From: an uncultured Verrucomicrobiota bacterium
Lineage (GTDB): Bacteria; Verrucomicrobiota; Verrucomicrobiia; Limisphaerales; JADLHS01
Assembly: GCA_937894935.1 (NCBI GenBank)
Contig: CALAYC010000017.1
Coordinates: forward strand, 1-32,905
Direction: 5' to 3'
Length of the DNA: 32,905 nt
The translations under genes and the position numbers were made by a program. Under the pieces are notes generated by a model, which saw only the letters and a program-made list of their open reading frames with translations, was not told the DNA's origin and did not search any database. Each line of letters begins with the position of its first letter. Position 1 is the stretch's first letter. Of this stretch, positions 15,084-21,873 are shown piece by piece.

Positions 15084-16115
15084 ATGGTTCAATCTGTGGC
15101 CGAGGCCGCAACCAATAATGAAGTTTTGCCGTCTCCGGAGATCCATCTGCGGGCGTATCGATTCATGCTCCTCGCGCGGGTGTTGGATGATAAATTCGCA
15201 AGTCTTTATCGGGCCGGAAAAATCATGGGCGGAGTTTTCCTCGGACGCGGCCAGGAAGCGCTGAGTGCGGCCATCGGCGTGTCATTGCGCGAAGGCGATA
15301 TTTTCGCGCCACTGATTCGCGACCTTGCTGGTCGGTTAGCTTTCAACGAACCGATTCTCGATTCGGTTCGAACTTATCTTGGCTCGATTGAAGGTCCAAT
15401 GCGTGGTCGCGATGGCAATATTCATCGCGGTCGTCCGAAGGAAGGACAACTGGCGATGATCAGTCATCTCGGAGCGATGATTTCGGTGGTGAACGGTGGG
15501 TTGTTTGCTCGCCGCATGCGCGGAATCAAAGGCACTGTCGGCGTGGCCTGTTGTGGCGATGGTGCGACTTCAACGGGGGCCTTTCACGAAGCCATCAATC
15601 AGGCGGCGGTGGAAAAACTTCCGCTCGTGATGGTCGTGGCGGATAACCAATATGCTTATTCCACGCCGACCAACCGGCAGTTTGCGTGTCGGTCACTCGT
15701 AGATCGTGCAGTCGGATACGGCCTGCGCGGCGATGAAGTGGATGGAACAAATCTTTCTGACTGTTTGCGAGTTGTCGGTGCGGCGGTTGACCGGGCGCGT
15801 GCCGGTGAAGGGCCGCAATTGGTGGTGGCTCATCTGTTGCGCCTGTGCGGTCACGGCGAACATGATGACGCCGGTTACATTGATGCGAATTTGAAAAATT
15901 CCGAGTTGGGACGGGATTGTTTGAAGCTCGCGGAAAAATGGATTCAGCAACAAGGCTGGACGGACACAGCAACATTGGCGCAGTGGCGTAGCGAAGCGAT
16001 TCAAAAAGTAGAGGAGGCGGTCGCGACGGTGCAGCGCGAAGCCGGGCCGGATCCGTTCGAGAAAAATTATTGGTCCGCGTTGTCGAATCCGAAATTTGTG
16101 GAAGGGAACGAATAA
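15084..16115 (+). CDS. pdhA: 2-oxoacid dehydrogenase E1 component, alpha subunit
   Basis: This 343-residue subunit forms the thiamine-diphosphate-dependent E1 decarboxylase with the next gene product. The ThDP/Mg motif runs from GDGATSTG (GDG at 158-160) to the asparagine of VVADNQYAYSTP (Asn188). The block IHRGRPKEGQLAMISHLGAMI is typical of the alpha subunits of pyruvate, acetoin and branched-chain 2-oxoacid dehydrogenases. The frame extends to an ATG at 15033, but that would place the start upstream of a good promoter and add a basic tail without family similarity. The ATG at 15084 is preferred. The next gene starts 6 nt after the stop. The substrate (pyruvate versus branched-chain) is not certain, so the symbol is provisional. 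Confidence 0.9.
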   Translation: MVQSVAEAATNNEVLPSPEIHLRAYRFMLLARVLDDKFASLYRAGKIMGGVFLGRGQEALSAAIGVSLREGDIFAPLIRDLAGRLAFNEPILDSVRTYLGSIEGPMRGRDGNIHRGRPKEGQLAMISHLGAMISVVNGGLFARRMRGIKGTVGVACCGDGATSTGAFHEAINQAAVEKLPLVMVVADNQYAYSTPTNRQFACRSLVDRAVGYGLRGDEVDGTNLSDCLRVVGAAVDRARAGEGPQLVVAHLLRLCGHGEHDDAGYIDANLKNSELGRDCLKLAEKWIQQQGWTDTATLAQWRSEAIQKVEEAVATVQREAGPDPFEKNYWSALSNPKFVEGNE

Positions 16116-16121
16116 TTGCCC

Positions 16122-17087
16122 ATGAGCATTACCTATCTGGAGGCAATTCGGGAAGCACAGGCAAAAGCGTTGGCGGATGATCCGCGGGTTTTTATCTACG
16201 GTCAAGACGTCGGGAACTTTGGCGGTGCGTTCAAAGCGACTAAAGGCCTGGCGAAACAGTTTCCTGGGCGCGTGCTCGATTCGCCCATCAGCGAAGATGC
16301 AATGACGGGATTGGCGATTGGCGCGGCCATTGAAGGAATGCGGCCGATTGTCGAAATGCAGTTCGCCGATTTTTCCACTGTTGCGTTCAATCAGATCGTC
16401 AATCAAGCGGGTACGATGTTCTGGCGCACGAATGTGACGTGTCCCGTGGTAGTGCGATTGCCTTGTGGCGGCACGGCGGGCAGCGGACCGTTCCATAGCC
16501 AGATGATGGAGGCGATTTATGCGCATTATCCGGGGCTGATTGTGTTGACGCCGGCAACGGTCGAGGACGCCTACAGCATGTTGCTGGAAGCCGTGGCGCT
16601 GGATGATCCGGTAATTTTCTGTGAGCACAAATTTTTGTATTACCACCTCAAGGCTGAGAAACTGCCGACAGAAGCGTTGCCGGTCGGCAAAGCGCGCATT
16701 GCGCGTGAGGGACGCGACCTGACGATTGTCACTTATAGTGCGATGTTGCATGAATCGCTGGCGGCGGCAGCGGAATTACGCAACGAAGGCTGGGAGGTGG
16801 AGGTTGTGGATTTGCGTTCCGTAAAACCGCTCGATACCGACACCGTAATGGCAAGTGTGGCACGGACGGGGCGATTGTTATGCGTCGGCGAAGCCTGGCC
16901 GTGGGGTGGTGTGACGGCGGAAGTAATTACGCGCGTGGTCAGCGAAGGTTTTGATTTGTTGGATGCGCCGCCGCAACGATTGAACGCCAAAGATACCCCT
17001 GTTCCTTATCATCCAAATCTCTGGTCGGCGCATCGCCCGACCGCGCGCACGATTGCCAGTGCGGCGCGAAAAACTTTGCAAAGTTAG
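16122..17087 (+). CDS. pdhB: 2-oxoacid dehydrogenase E1 component, beta subunit
   Basis: This 321-residue beta subunit of the heterotetrameric E1 completes the ThDP site. The family opening (SITYLEAIREAQ...PRVFIYGQDVGNFGGAF) carries Gln where most relatives have Glu (GEDVG). The catalytically important glutamate that activates ThDP is kept (PISEDA, Glu58). A second TPP-domain block is HSQMMEAIYAHYPGL. The C-terminal transketolase domain follows from about residue 195. GGAAGGGA at 16100-16107 could serve as a Shine-Dalgarno. It is spaced ideally for a TTG at 16116 and somewhat far from the ATG at 16122; both start in frame, 6 nt apart. It lies in the operon between E1 alpha and E2. Confidence 0.92.
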   Translation: MSITYLEAIREAQAKALADDPRVFIYGQDVGNFGGAFKATKGLAKQFPGRVLDSPISEDAMTGLAIGAAIEGMRPIVEMQFADFSTVAFNQIVNQAGTMFWRTNVTCPVVVRLPCGGTAGSGPFHSQMMEAIYAHYPGLIVLTPATVEDAYSMLLEAVALDDPVIFCEHKFLYYHLKAEKLPTEALPVGKARIAREGRDLTIVTYSAMLHESLAAAAELRNEGWEVEVVDLRSVKPLDTDTVMASVARTGRLLCVGEAWPWGGVTAEVITRVVSEGFDLLDAPPQRLNAKDTPVPYHPNLWSAHRPTARTIASAARKTLQS

Positions 17088-17097
17088 CAACCCGCTT

Positions 17098-18294
17098 ATG
17101 CCGCAAGTTCCCATTATCATGCCCCAGCTTGGCGAATCCATCGCCGAGGCAACGGTGGTCAATTACCTCGTCCAACCAGGCGACTCGGTCGAAGCCGATC
17201 AGGACATCATCGAAGTCGAGACCAACAAGGCGAGTATGAATGTGGTGTCGCCGGCACGCGGTAAGATTGGAAAATTCACCGCGCAGATTGGTGAGAGTTA
17301 TGCCGTGGGCGCGGTGTTGGGTGAAATTGAAGTCAGCAAAGAAGACGCGGCGCGCATGGGGTTGGATACGGTCCAACTCACCAAGGCCAGCGCCGCTTGC
17401 GCGGAGGCGCAGGCTGAATCAGCAAATAATCCTGAGGCGCGCGTCGAACCGACGGTGCGCGGACTTCCCGTTCCGGCTCATGCGGCGGGTGCGGGTTACA
17501 TTTCGCCGCGACTCAGGGCGCGCATGAATGAACTCGGTTTGCACGCCGCTGATCTGGCAGGTATAGCAGGCAGCGGTGCTGCGGGACGGGTGACCGTGGA
17601 AGATTTCGAACGCTACATTGCCAGTCTCGACAAGCAAAAGCTCACGCCTGCATCGTCCATGCGTGTGGCGGTGGCAGACGCGATGCGACGGAGTTGGACG
17701 CGACCGCTCGCAACGGTAGGCATGCCGGTGAACATGGATCCGCTGTTGGCGCATCGCAAAGCGCAAGCGAAGAAACCCGGACCGACTTTGTACGGCTTGC
17801 GCGCATTGGCAATGGCGTTGGCTGAAAACAGCGCGCCAGCGGGACGACTTGTCGGAAATAAGATTGTGCATCCGTCGGCGATCGATGTCGGTTTCGCGGT
17901 AGAAGCGGAGGATGGCGTGTTAGTGCCGGTTATTCGAAATGCCGATAAGAAGTCACTCGCAGAATTGGTTGATCGTTACAACGAACTCGTTGAGTTGGCG
18001 CGACAACGCAAATTACCTGCTGACGCGACGGGTGGTTCGGTGGTAACGATCACGAACTACGGGACGTTTGGATTGACGATTGCGACGCCGATTCCGTTGC
18101 CTGAGCAAACATTGTTAATGGGCATGGGCGCAGGTCGCAAATCGCTCCGCTGGGACGAAAAGAAGGAGGAATTCGTGCCAGTAACGGAAGCGCATCTGAC
18201 GCTGAGTTTCGATCATCGGGTGCTGGATGGCGGTGCGGCGGGACGTTTGTTGGCTCGCGTCACTCATCTGATGATGCATCCTGAGGAATTGTGA
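17098..18294 (+). CDS. pdhC: 2-oxoacid dehydrogenase E2, dihydrolipoamide acyltransferase
   Basis: This 398-residue core enzyme passes the acyl group from E1 to CoA. In order: one lipoyl domain (1-80) with the lipoylated lysine in VETNKAS (Lys44); a linker rich in Ala, Glu and Pro (81-133); an E1/E3-binding domain (about 134-172, YISPRLRARMNELGL...GSGAAGRVTVEDF); and the catalytic acyltransferase domain (about 186-398) with the active-site motif DHRVLDGG (His373, Asp377). The ATG at 17098 is used because the lipoyl domain starts there (PQVPIIMPQLGES). The E3 gene (lpd) is not in this operon and must be elsewhere. The substrate may be pyruvate or a branched-chain oxoacid. Confidence 0.93.
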   Translation: MPQVPIIMPQLGESIAEATVVNYLVQPGDSVEADQDIIEVETNKASMNVVSPARGKIGKFTAQIGESYAVGAVLGEIEVSKEDAARMGLDTVQLTKASAACAEAQAESANNPEARVEPTVRGLPVPAHAAGAGYISPRLRARMNELGLHAADLAGIAGSGAAGRVTVEDFERYIASLDKQKLTPASSMRVAVADAMRRSWTRPLATVGMPVNMDPLLAHRKAQAKKPGPTLYGLRALAMALAENSAPAGRLVGNKIVHPSAIDVGFAVEAEDGVLVPVIRNADKKSLAELVDRYNELVELARQRKLPADATGGSVVTITNYGTFGLTIATPIPLPEQTLLMGMGAGRKSLRWDEKKEEFVPVTEAHLTLSFDHRVLDGGAAGRLLARVTHLMMHPEEL

Positions 18295-18312
18295 TTCCGC
18301 ATCGCTTTTGCC

Positions 18313-18678
18313 ATGGCTGATTCACTTCAGGCGGAAGTCGCGAAACTCGGGATTGAAAAGTTTCGGCGGCACATTTTTCTCTGTGCGGATCAGACTGAGG
18401 CGAAATGCTGTTCAAAAGAGCAGGGGATTGAAGCCTGGGAATTTCTGAAAAAGCGGCTGAAAGAACTTGGTCTCGTCGGGCCGAAACCGCTGGTGTTTCG
18501 CACCAAAGCTAATTGTCTGCGGGTCTGTATGCGCGGCCCAATCGCCGTCGTTTATCCGGAAGGCATCTGGTATCACTCCTGTAATCCGGACGTTCTGGAG
18601 CGAATTATTCAGGAGCATCTGATTGCGGGAAAACCGGTGGTGGAGTTCGCTTTTGCTCAGAACTCTCTCAAAGTCTGA
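18313..18678 (+). CDS. Thioredoxin-fold [2Fe-2S] ferredoxin
   Basis: A 121-residue soluble protein of the thioredoxin-like [2Fe-2S] ferredoxin family. The cluster ligands are likely Cys24 (HIFLCADQ), Cys32 or Cys33, Cys68 and Cys72 (NCLRVCMRGP). The last pair is followed by the family block AVVYPEGIWYHSC. Such proteins are low-potential electron carriers, or the N-terminal part of larger oxidoreductases; here the domain stands alone. It begins only 18 nt after the E2 stop with no promoter or terminator between, so it should be in the dehydrogenase operon. That position suggests a link to 2-oxoacid oxidation, but no known dehydrogenase complex uses such a subunit. The link is inference. Confidence 0.82.
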   Translation: MADSLQAEVAKLGIEKFRRHIFLCADQTEAKCCSKEQGIEAWEFLKKRLKELGLVGPKPLVFRTKANCLRVCMRGPIAVVYPEGIWYHSCNPDVLERIIQEHLIAGKPVVEFAFAQNSLKV

Positions 18679-18708
18679 TCGCGGTTTTCACAAGAAATTA
18701 AAAAACAG

Positions 18709-18737
18709 TTGCTTTCAACGAATCTGAATGCTACAGA
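18709..18737 (+). promoter_or_regulatory. Possible promoter of the small membrane protein gene
   Basis: TTGCTT (18709-18714), a 17-nt spacer and TACAGA (18732-18737). Transcription would begin near 18744, leaving a leader of about 38 nt that contains a real Shine-Dalgarno (AAAGGAA at 18771-18777). Confidence 0.3.
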
Positions 18738-18781
18738 TATTTCAGTCAGGACAGAAATAGGGGAAAATAGAAAGGAATGAT

Positions 18782-19195
18782 ATGAACTGGATCGTGATTA
18801 CATATTTGGTTTATCTGGCAATCAGTGTCGCCTTGACGGTGTGGGTGGCGCGAACGCTGCACAAAAATGGGAGGATTTTCCTGGTGGACAGCTTTGCAGG
18901 CAACGAAAAGCTGGCGGATTCGGTCAATCATCTGCTCGTCGTCGGTTTCTACCTGATTAACGTCGGCTACGTGACGCTGGCATTGAAGTATGGGGTGAAG
19001 GCGACAACGGCGCAGGAAAGTCTGGAAGTGCTCAGCACCAAGGTCGGTTTGGTTTTGTTGGTATTGGGAGCGATGCACTTTTTTAATCTCTACGTGTTTA
19101 CCAAAATGCGTCGGCGCGGGCTCATGAATCGGACGATGCCGACTCATGCTGTGCCTCCGGTTGTCCCCGGGGGCGTTCGGCCGACGCCGGCGTGA
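18782..19195 (+). CDS. Small integral membrane protein of unknown function
   Basis: A 137-residue protein I cannot assign to a named family. It has an N-terminal membrane segment (about 4-24, with almost no preceding tail) and a polar stretch with RTLHKNGRIFLVDSF. A second segment spans about 50-68 (LLVVGFYLINVGYVTLALKYG) and a third about 86-108 (VGLVLLVLGAMHFFNLYVF). A short basic and Pro-rich tail ends the protein. Unlike most genes here it has a good Shine-Dalgarno (AAAGGAA, 5-7 nt before the ATG). The compositional pattern is ordinary for the window, and a terminator follows. It looks like a genuine gene because the hydrophobic segments and start signals agree. Confidence 0.7.
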   Translation: MNWIVITYLVYLAISVALTVWVARTLHKNGRIFLVDSFAGNEKLADSVNHLLVVGFYLINVGYVTLALKYGVKATTAQESLEVLSTKVGLVLLVLGAMHFFNLYVFTKMRRRGLMNRTMPTHAVPPVVPGGVRPTPA

Positions 19196-19220
19196 TCTGA
19201 TAAACAATCAGTCTGAGGGG

Positions 19221-19252
19221 AGGCGACTTGATGGTTGCCTCGCCTGTTTTAT
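19221..19252 (+). terminator. Terminator of the small membrane protein gene
   Basis: AGGCGA (19221-19226) pairs with TCGCCT (19240-19245) and is followed by GTTTTATT. An alternative stem AGGCGAC/GTTGCCT (19221-19240) is also possible. It lies 25 nt past the stop codon and abuts the convergent panB stop. Confidence 0.6.
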
Positions 19253-20022
19253 TGAAGGTTGAGCGTGGCCTTCCAGCGTCCGATGGCGGCGCGAATCTGC
19301 TCAGCGGCATTCAATTCCTGCTTCACGAATTTCGGAATGAACCACGGGAATGTTCCGATCAAATCGGGAGTGACGAGAATTTGGCCGTCGCAATCCGGTC
19401 CTGAACCGATGCCGATGGTAGCGAAGGGAAATTTTTCGGTAATCTCTTTCGCGACGGCAGGCGTGACCAGTTCGAGCACCACGGCAAATGCGCCGGCTTC
19501 AGCGAGTGCTGCGGCATCATCGAGCAATTTGGCGTGGCCGGCGTCATCGCGACCTTTGATGCGATATTTTCCGCCTTCTTCGAGCACGTGCTGCGGCAGC
19601 ATCCCGATGTGGCCCATGAACGGAATGCCGGCGTCGCGAATCGCGCGAACCTGCGGCAAAATTTCGCGACCACCTTCGGCTTTGATGTATTCCGCTCCGG
19701 CCGCCACCAATTTTTGCGCATTGGCGAGCGCTTGTTCCGGCGTGTCGTAAGCGCGAAAAGGAAGATCTGCGCCGATCAAAGCGTTGAGTTTGGCGCGCGT
19801 TGCGGCACGAGTGTGATGCTCCATTTCAGCCATGGTCACGTGCGTAGTATCCGGGTAACCGAGTACCACCATGCCGAGAGAATCGCCGACAAGCAGTAAC
19901 GGAACTCCGCATTCATCGAGCAACTTCGCAGTCGGAAAATCGTAAGCAGTCAGCGCAGCGATTTTTTCGCCGCGAGCTTTCATGGCGGCCACGTGGGCGG
20001 GCGTAATTTTTTCAGAACTCAT
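19249..20022 (-). CDS. panB: 3-methyl-2-oxobutanoate hydroxymethyltransferase
   Basis: Ketopantoate hydroxymethyltransferase, the first step of pantothenate and hence coenzyme A synthesis. It transfers a one-carbon unit from methylene-tetrahydrofolate to 2-oxoisovalerate in the cytoplasm. At 257 residues it has normal length. Metal-binding Asp47 (LVGDSLGMV) and Asp86 (IGADLPF) and the catalytic Glu184 (VVLELV) are all present, with the typical TAYDFPTAKLLDE start region. Its ATG overlaps the TGA of the kinase gene upstream by the ATGA arrangement (20019-20022), so the two are translationally coupled. Identity is certain; panC and panD are not nearby. Confidence 0.97.
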   Translation of the reverse strand: MSSEKITPAHVAAMKARGEKIAALTAYDFPTAKLLDECGVPLLLVGDSLGMVVLGYPDTTHVTMAEMEHHTRAATRAKLNALIGADLPFRAYDTPEQALANAQKLVAAGAEYIKAEGGREILPQVRAIRDAGIPFMGHIGMLPQHVLEEGGKYRIKGRDDAGHAKLLDDAAALAEAGAFAVVLELVTPAVAKEITEKFPFATIGIGSGPDCDGQILVTPDLIGTFPWFIPKFVKQELNAAEQIRAAIGRWKATLNLQ

Positions 20023-21032
20023 GACGCAAAGCTTTTCAGTAATTCTTCGGCGGTGCAGGTCGCAGTTCCCACTTTGCCAACAACAATGCCGCCAGCGTGA
20101 TTGGAAAGAATCGCCGCTTCAATCGGCGACGCACCCGCAGCGATGGCGAGGGTGAACGTCGCGATGACCGTGTCGCCCGCGCCGGAAACGTCAAAAACTT
20201 CCTGTGCCACCGTGCGAATATGAAACGGCTTTTGGCCGCGCTGGCAAAGCAACATGCCGAGTTCGCCCAGTGTGATGAGCAATACGGCGGGATTCAATTC
20301 GCGCAAAAGACATTCCGTCGCGGCCATGAGATTGGTGTCCGCAAACGGATCGGCGTTCTTTGTCTCGTCCGCCGTGTGTGCGAGATCGAAAGCTTCTTTG
20401 CGATTTGGTGCAATGAGCGACAAGCCAGTGAGATTCAGGTGATGAATGGGCTTGGGATCGAGGCTCAGCCAGATGCCGCGTTCGCGACACAGCGCTTTCA
20501 ATTCAGTCAGCAACGGTTGCGTGACCGTGCCTTTGCCGTAATCGCCGACGATGATTGCGTCCGTGTGTGGCAACTGCGCTTTGATGGCTGCCAAAAGGCG
20601 TTTAGTCTGAGCAGCAGCGAGATTTTCCCGCGATTCGCGATCAATGCGTACGACCTGTTGCGAATGTGCGACGATGCGTGTTTTCAAAATGGTGTTGCGT
20701 TCCGGACTCGTCACGAGACCGCGGCAACCGATTTGATGTTCACGAAGCAGCGAACGAAGTTTGTCCGCGGCGTCATCCGCGCCAACGGCGCCGAAAAGTT
20801 CGGTCTGAACGCCTAATGTCGTAAGATTGCGAGCGACGTTGGCTGCGCCGCCGGGCATAAAGCTTTCACTTTTGAATTCGACCACCGGCACCGGTGCTTC
20901 CGGCGAAATCCGCGCGACGCTACCCCAGATGAATTGGTCGAGCATCACATCGCCGATGACAAGGATGCGCGTCTTACGTGCGGCGGCGAGCAATGTGCGC
21001 ACGCGCGAAACCGGAAGTTTGTTGCGCTTCAT
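20019..21032 (-). CDS. hldA: D-glycero-beta-D-manno-heptose-7-phosphate kinase
   Basis: A 337-residue PfkB-family sugar kinase closest to the kinase half of HldE/RfaE, which makes heptose-1,7-bisphosphate for lipopolysaccharide inner core. Marker blocks are VIGDVMLDQFIWGSVARISPEAPVPVV near the start, GGAANVARNL (61-70) and the catalytic GAGD motif (284-287, Asp287 as base). The nucleotidyltransferase half of HldE is absent, so this is the stand-alone kinase form. It starts 4 nt after the thiG stop and overlaps panB by 4 nt. That places it in a thiG-kinase-panB operon even though the three pathways differ. It implies a heptose-containing outer membrane glycolipid. Confidence 0.88.
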   Translation of the reverse strand: MKRNKLPVSRVRTLLAAARKTRILVIGDVMLDQFIWGSVARISPEAPVPVVEFKSESFMPGGAANVARNLTTLGVQTELFGAVGADDAADKLRSLLREHQIGCRGLVTSPERNTILKTRIVAHSQQVVRIDRESRENLAAAQTKRLLAAIKAQLPHTDAIIVGDYGKGTVTQPLLTELKALCRERGIWLSLDPKPIHHLNLTGLSLIAPNRKEAFDLAHTADETKNADPFADTNLMAATECLLRELNPAVLLITLGELGMLLCQRGQKPFHIRTVAQEVFDVSGAGDTVIATFTLAIAAGASPIEAAILSNHAGGIVVGKVGTATCTAEELLKSFAS

Positions 21033-21036
21033 GGGA

Positions 21037-21825
21037 TTAATCGAGGAACGCGGTCAACGGACTGGTGGCCTGGGCGACGGATGATTGCGGTCCGAGCCCG
21101 GCTTCATACGCGGCGCGACCGGCTTCAACGGCAGTCTTGAAGGCGACGGCCATGCGATTCGGGTCATGGGCGACGGCGATGGCGGTGTTTACGAGCACGG
21201 CGCTGGCGCCCATTTCCATCGCTTCAGCCGCGTGACTCGGAGCGCCCAATCCTGCGTCCACCACGACAGGCACAGTCGCTTGTTCGATGATGATGCGGAT
21301 TTGGTCGCGCGTTTGAATGCCGCGATTCGAGCCGATGGGCGAGCCGAGCGGCATCACGGTGGCGCAGCCGACTTCCTGCAATCGTTTTGCAAGCACTGGA
21401 TCAGCGTTGATGTAAGGCAGTACGGTGAATCCTTCTTTGACCAGGATTTCGGCGGCTTTGAAAGTTTCAATCGGGTCAGGGAGCAGGTAACGCGGGTCGG
21501 GATGAATTTCCAGTTTCACCCATTTCGGCAATCCGGCGGCCACGGCGAGTCGCGCGAGTCGCACGGCTTCCTCGGCATTCATCGCGCCGCTGGTGTTGGG
21601 CAGGAGCAGATATTTTTTCTGGTCAACGAACTCCAGAATATTGGCGAAAGGATCTTTCTTGCCGGACAAATCGGCGCGACGAAGAGCGACAGTGACCATT
21701 TCCGTGCCACTGGCGGCGAGAGCGTCGCGCATGATTTCCGGCGCGGCGAATTTTCCCGTGCCGAGGATCAGCCGGGACGTGAACGTTTTTCCCGCAATGA
21801 CGAGTGGTTGGTTAAGCAACGACAC
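21037..21825 (-). CDS. thiG: Thiazole synthase
   Basis: A 262-residue TIM-barrel enzyme that builds the thiazole phosphate of thiamine from 1-deoxyxylulose-5-phosphate, dehydroglycine and the ThiS thiocarboxylate. The Schiff-base lysine is Lys104 in WVKLEIHPDP. Other family blocks are FTSRLILGTGKF, MPLGSPIGSNRGI and VVVDAGLGAPSHAAEAMEMG. The start is GTG at 21825, which gives a normal N-terminus; no Shine-Dalgarno or TPP riboswitch precedes it. thiS, thiH or thiO, thiE and thiF are not in view. It lies 48 nt downstream of the APC permease gene and 4 nt upstream of the heptose kinase. Identity is certain. Confidence 0.97.
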   Translation of the reverse strand: MSLLNQPLVIAGKTFTSRLILGTGKFAAPEIMRDALAASGTEMVTVALRRADLSGKKDPFANILEFVDQKKYLLLPNTSGAMNAEEAVRLARLAVAAGLPKWVKLEIHPDPRYLLPDPIETFKAAEILVKEGFTVLPYINADPVLAKRLQEVGCATVMPLGSPIGSNRGIQTRDQIRIIIEQATVPVVVDAGLGAPSHAAEAMEMGASAVLVNTAIAVAHDPNRMAVAFKTAVEAGRAAYEAGLGPQSSVAQATSPLTAFLD

Positions 21826-21873
21826 GCCGATAATCTGCGGAGAATGGGGCGATTTGTCGAGAAACGAGCGCGC

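Noticed and set aside
15693..16751. Long antisense frames, such as 352 codons opposite pdhA/pdhB, 364 codons opposite serS (4090-5184) and 315 codons opposite thiG (21085-22032).
   Set aside because: Each lies fully opposite a well-supported gene, and its translation is rich in Arg, His and Gln without any domain. These are mirror frames caused by codon bias.
21826..21873. Search for a TPP riboswitch before thiG.
   Set aside because: The 48-nt gap is too short and lacks the conserved CTGAGA core. None was found upstream of the APC permease gene either.
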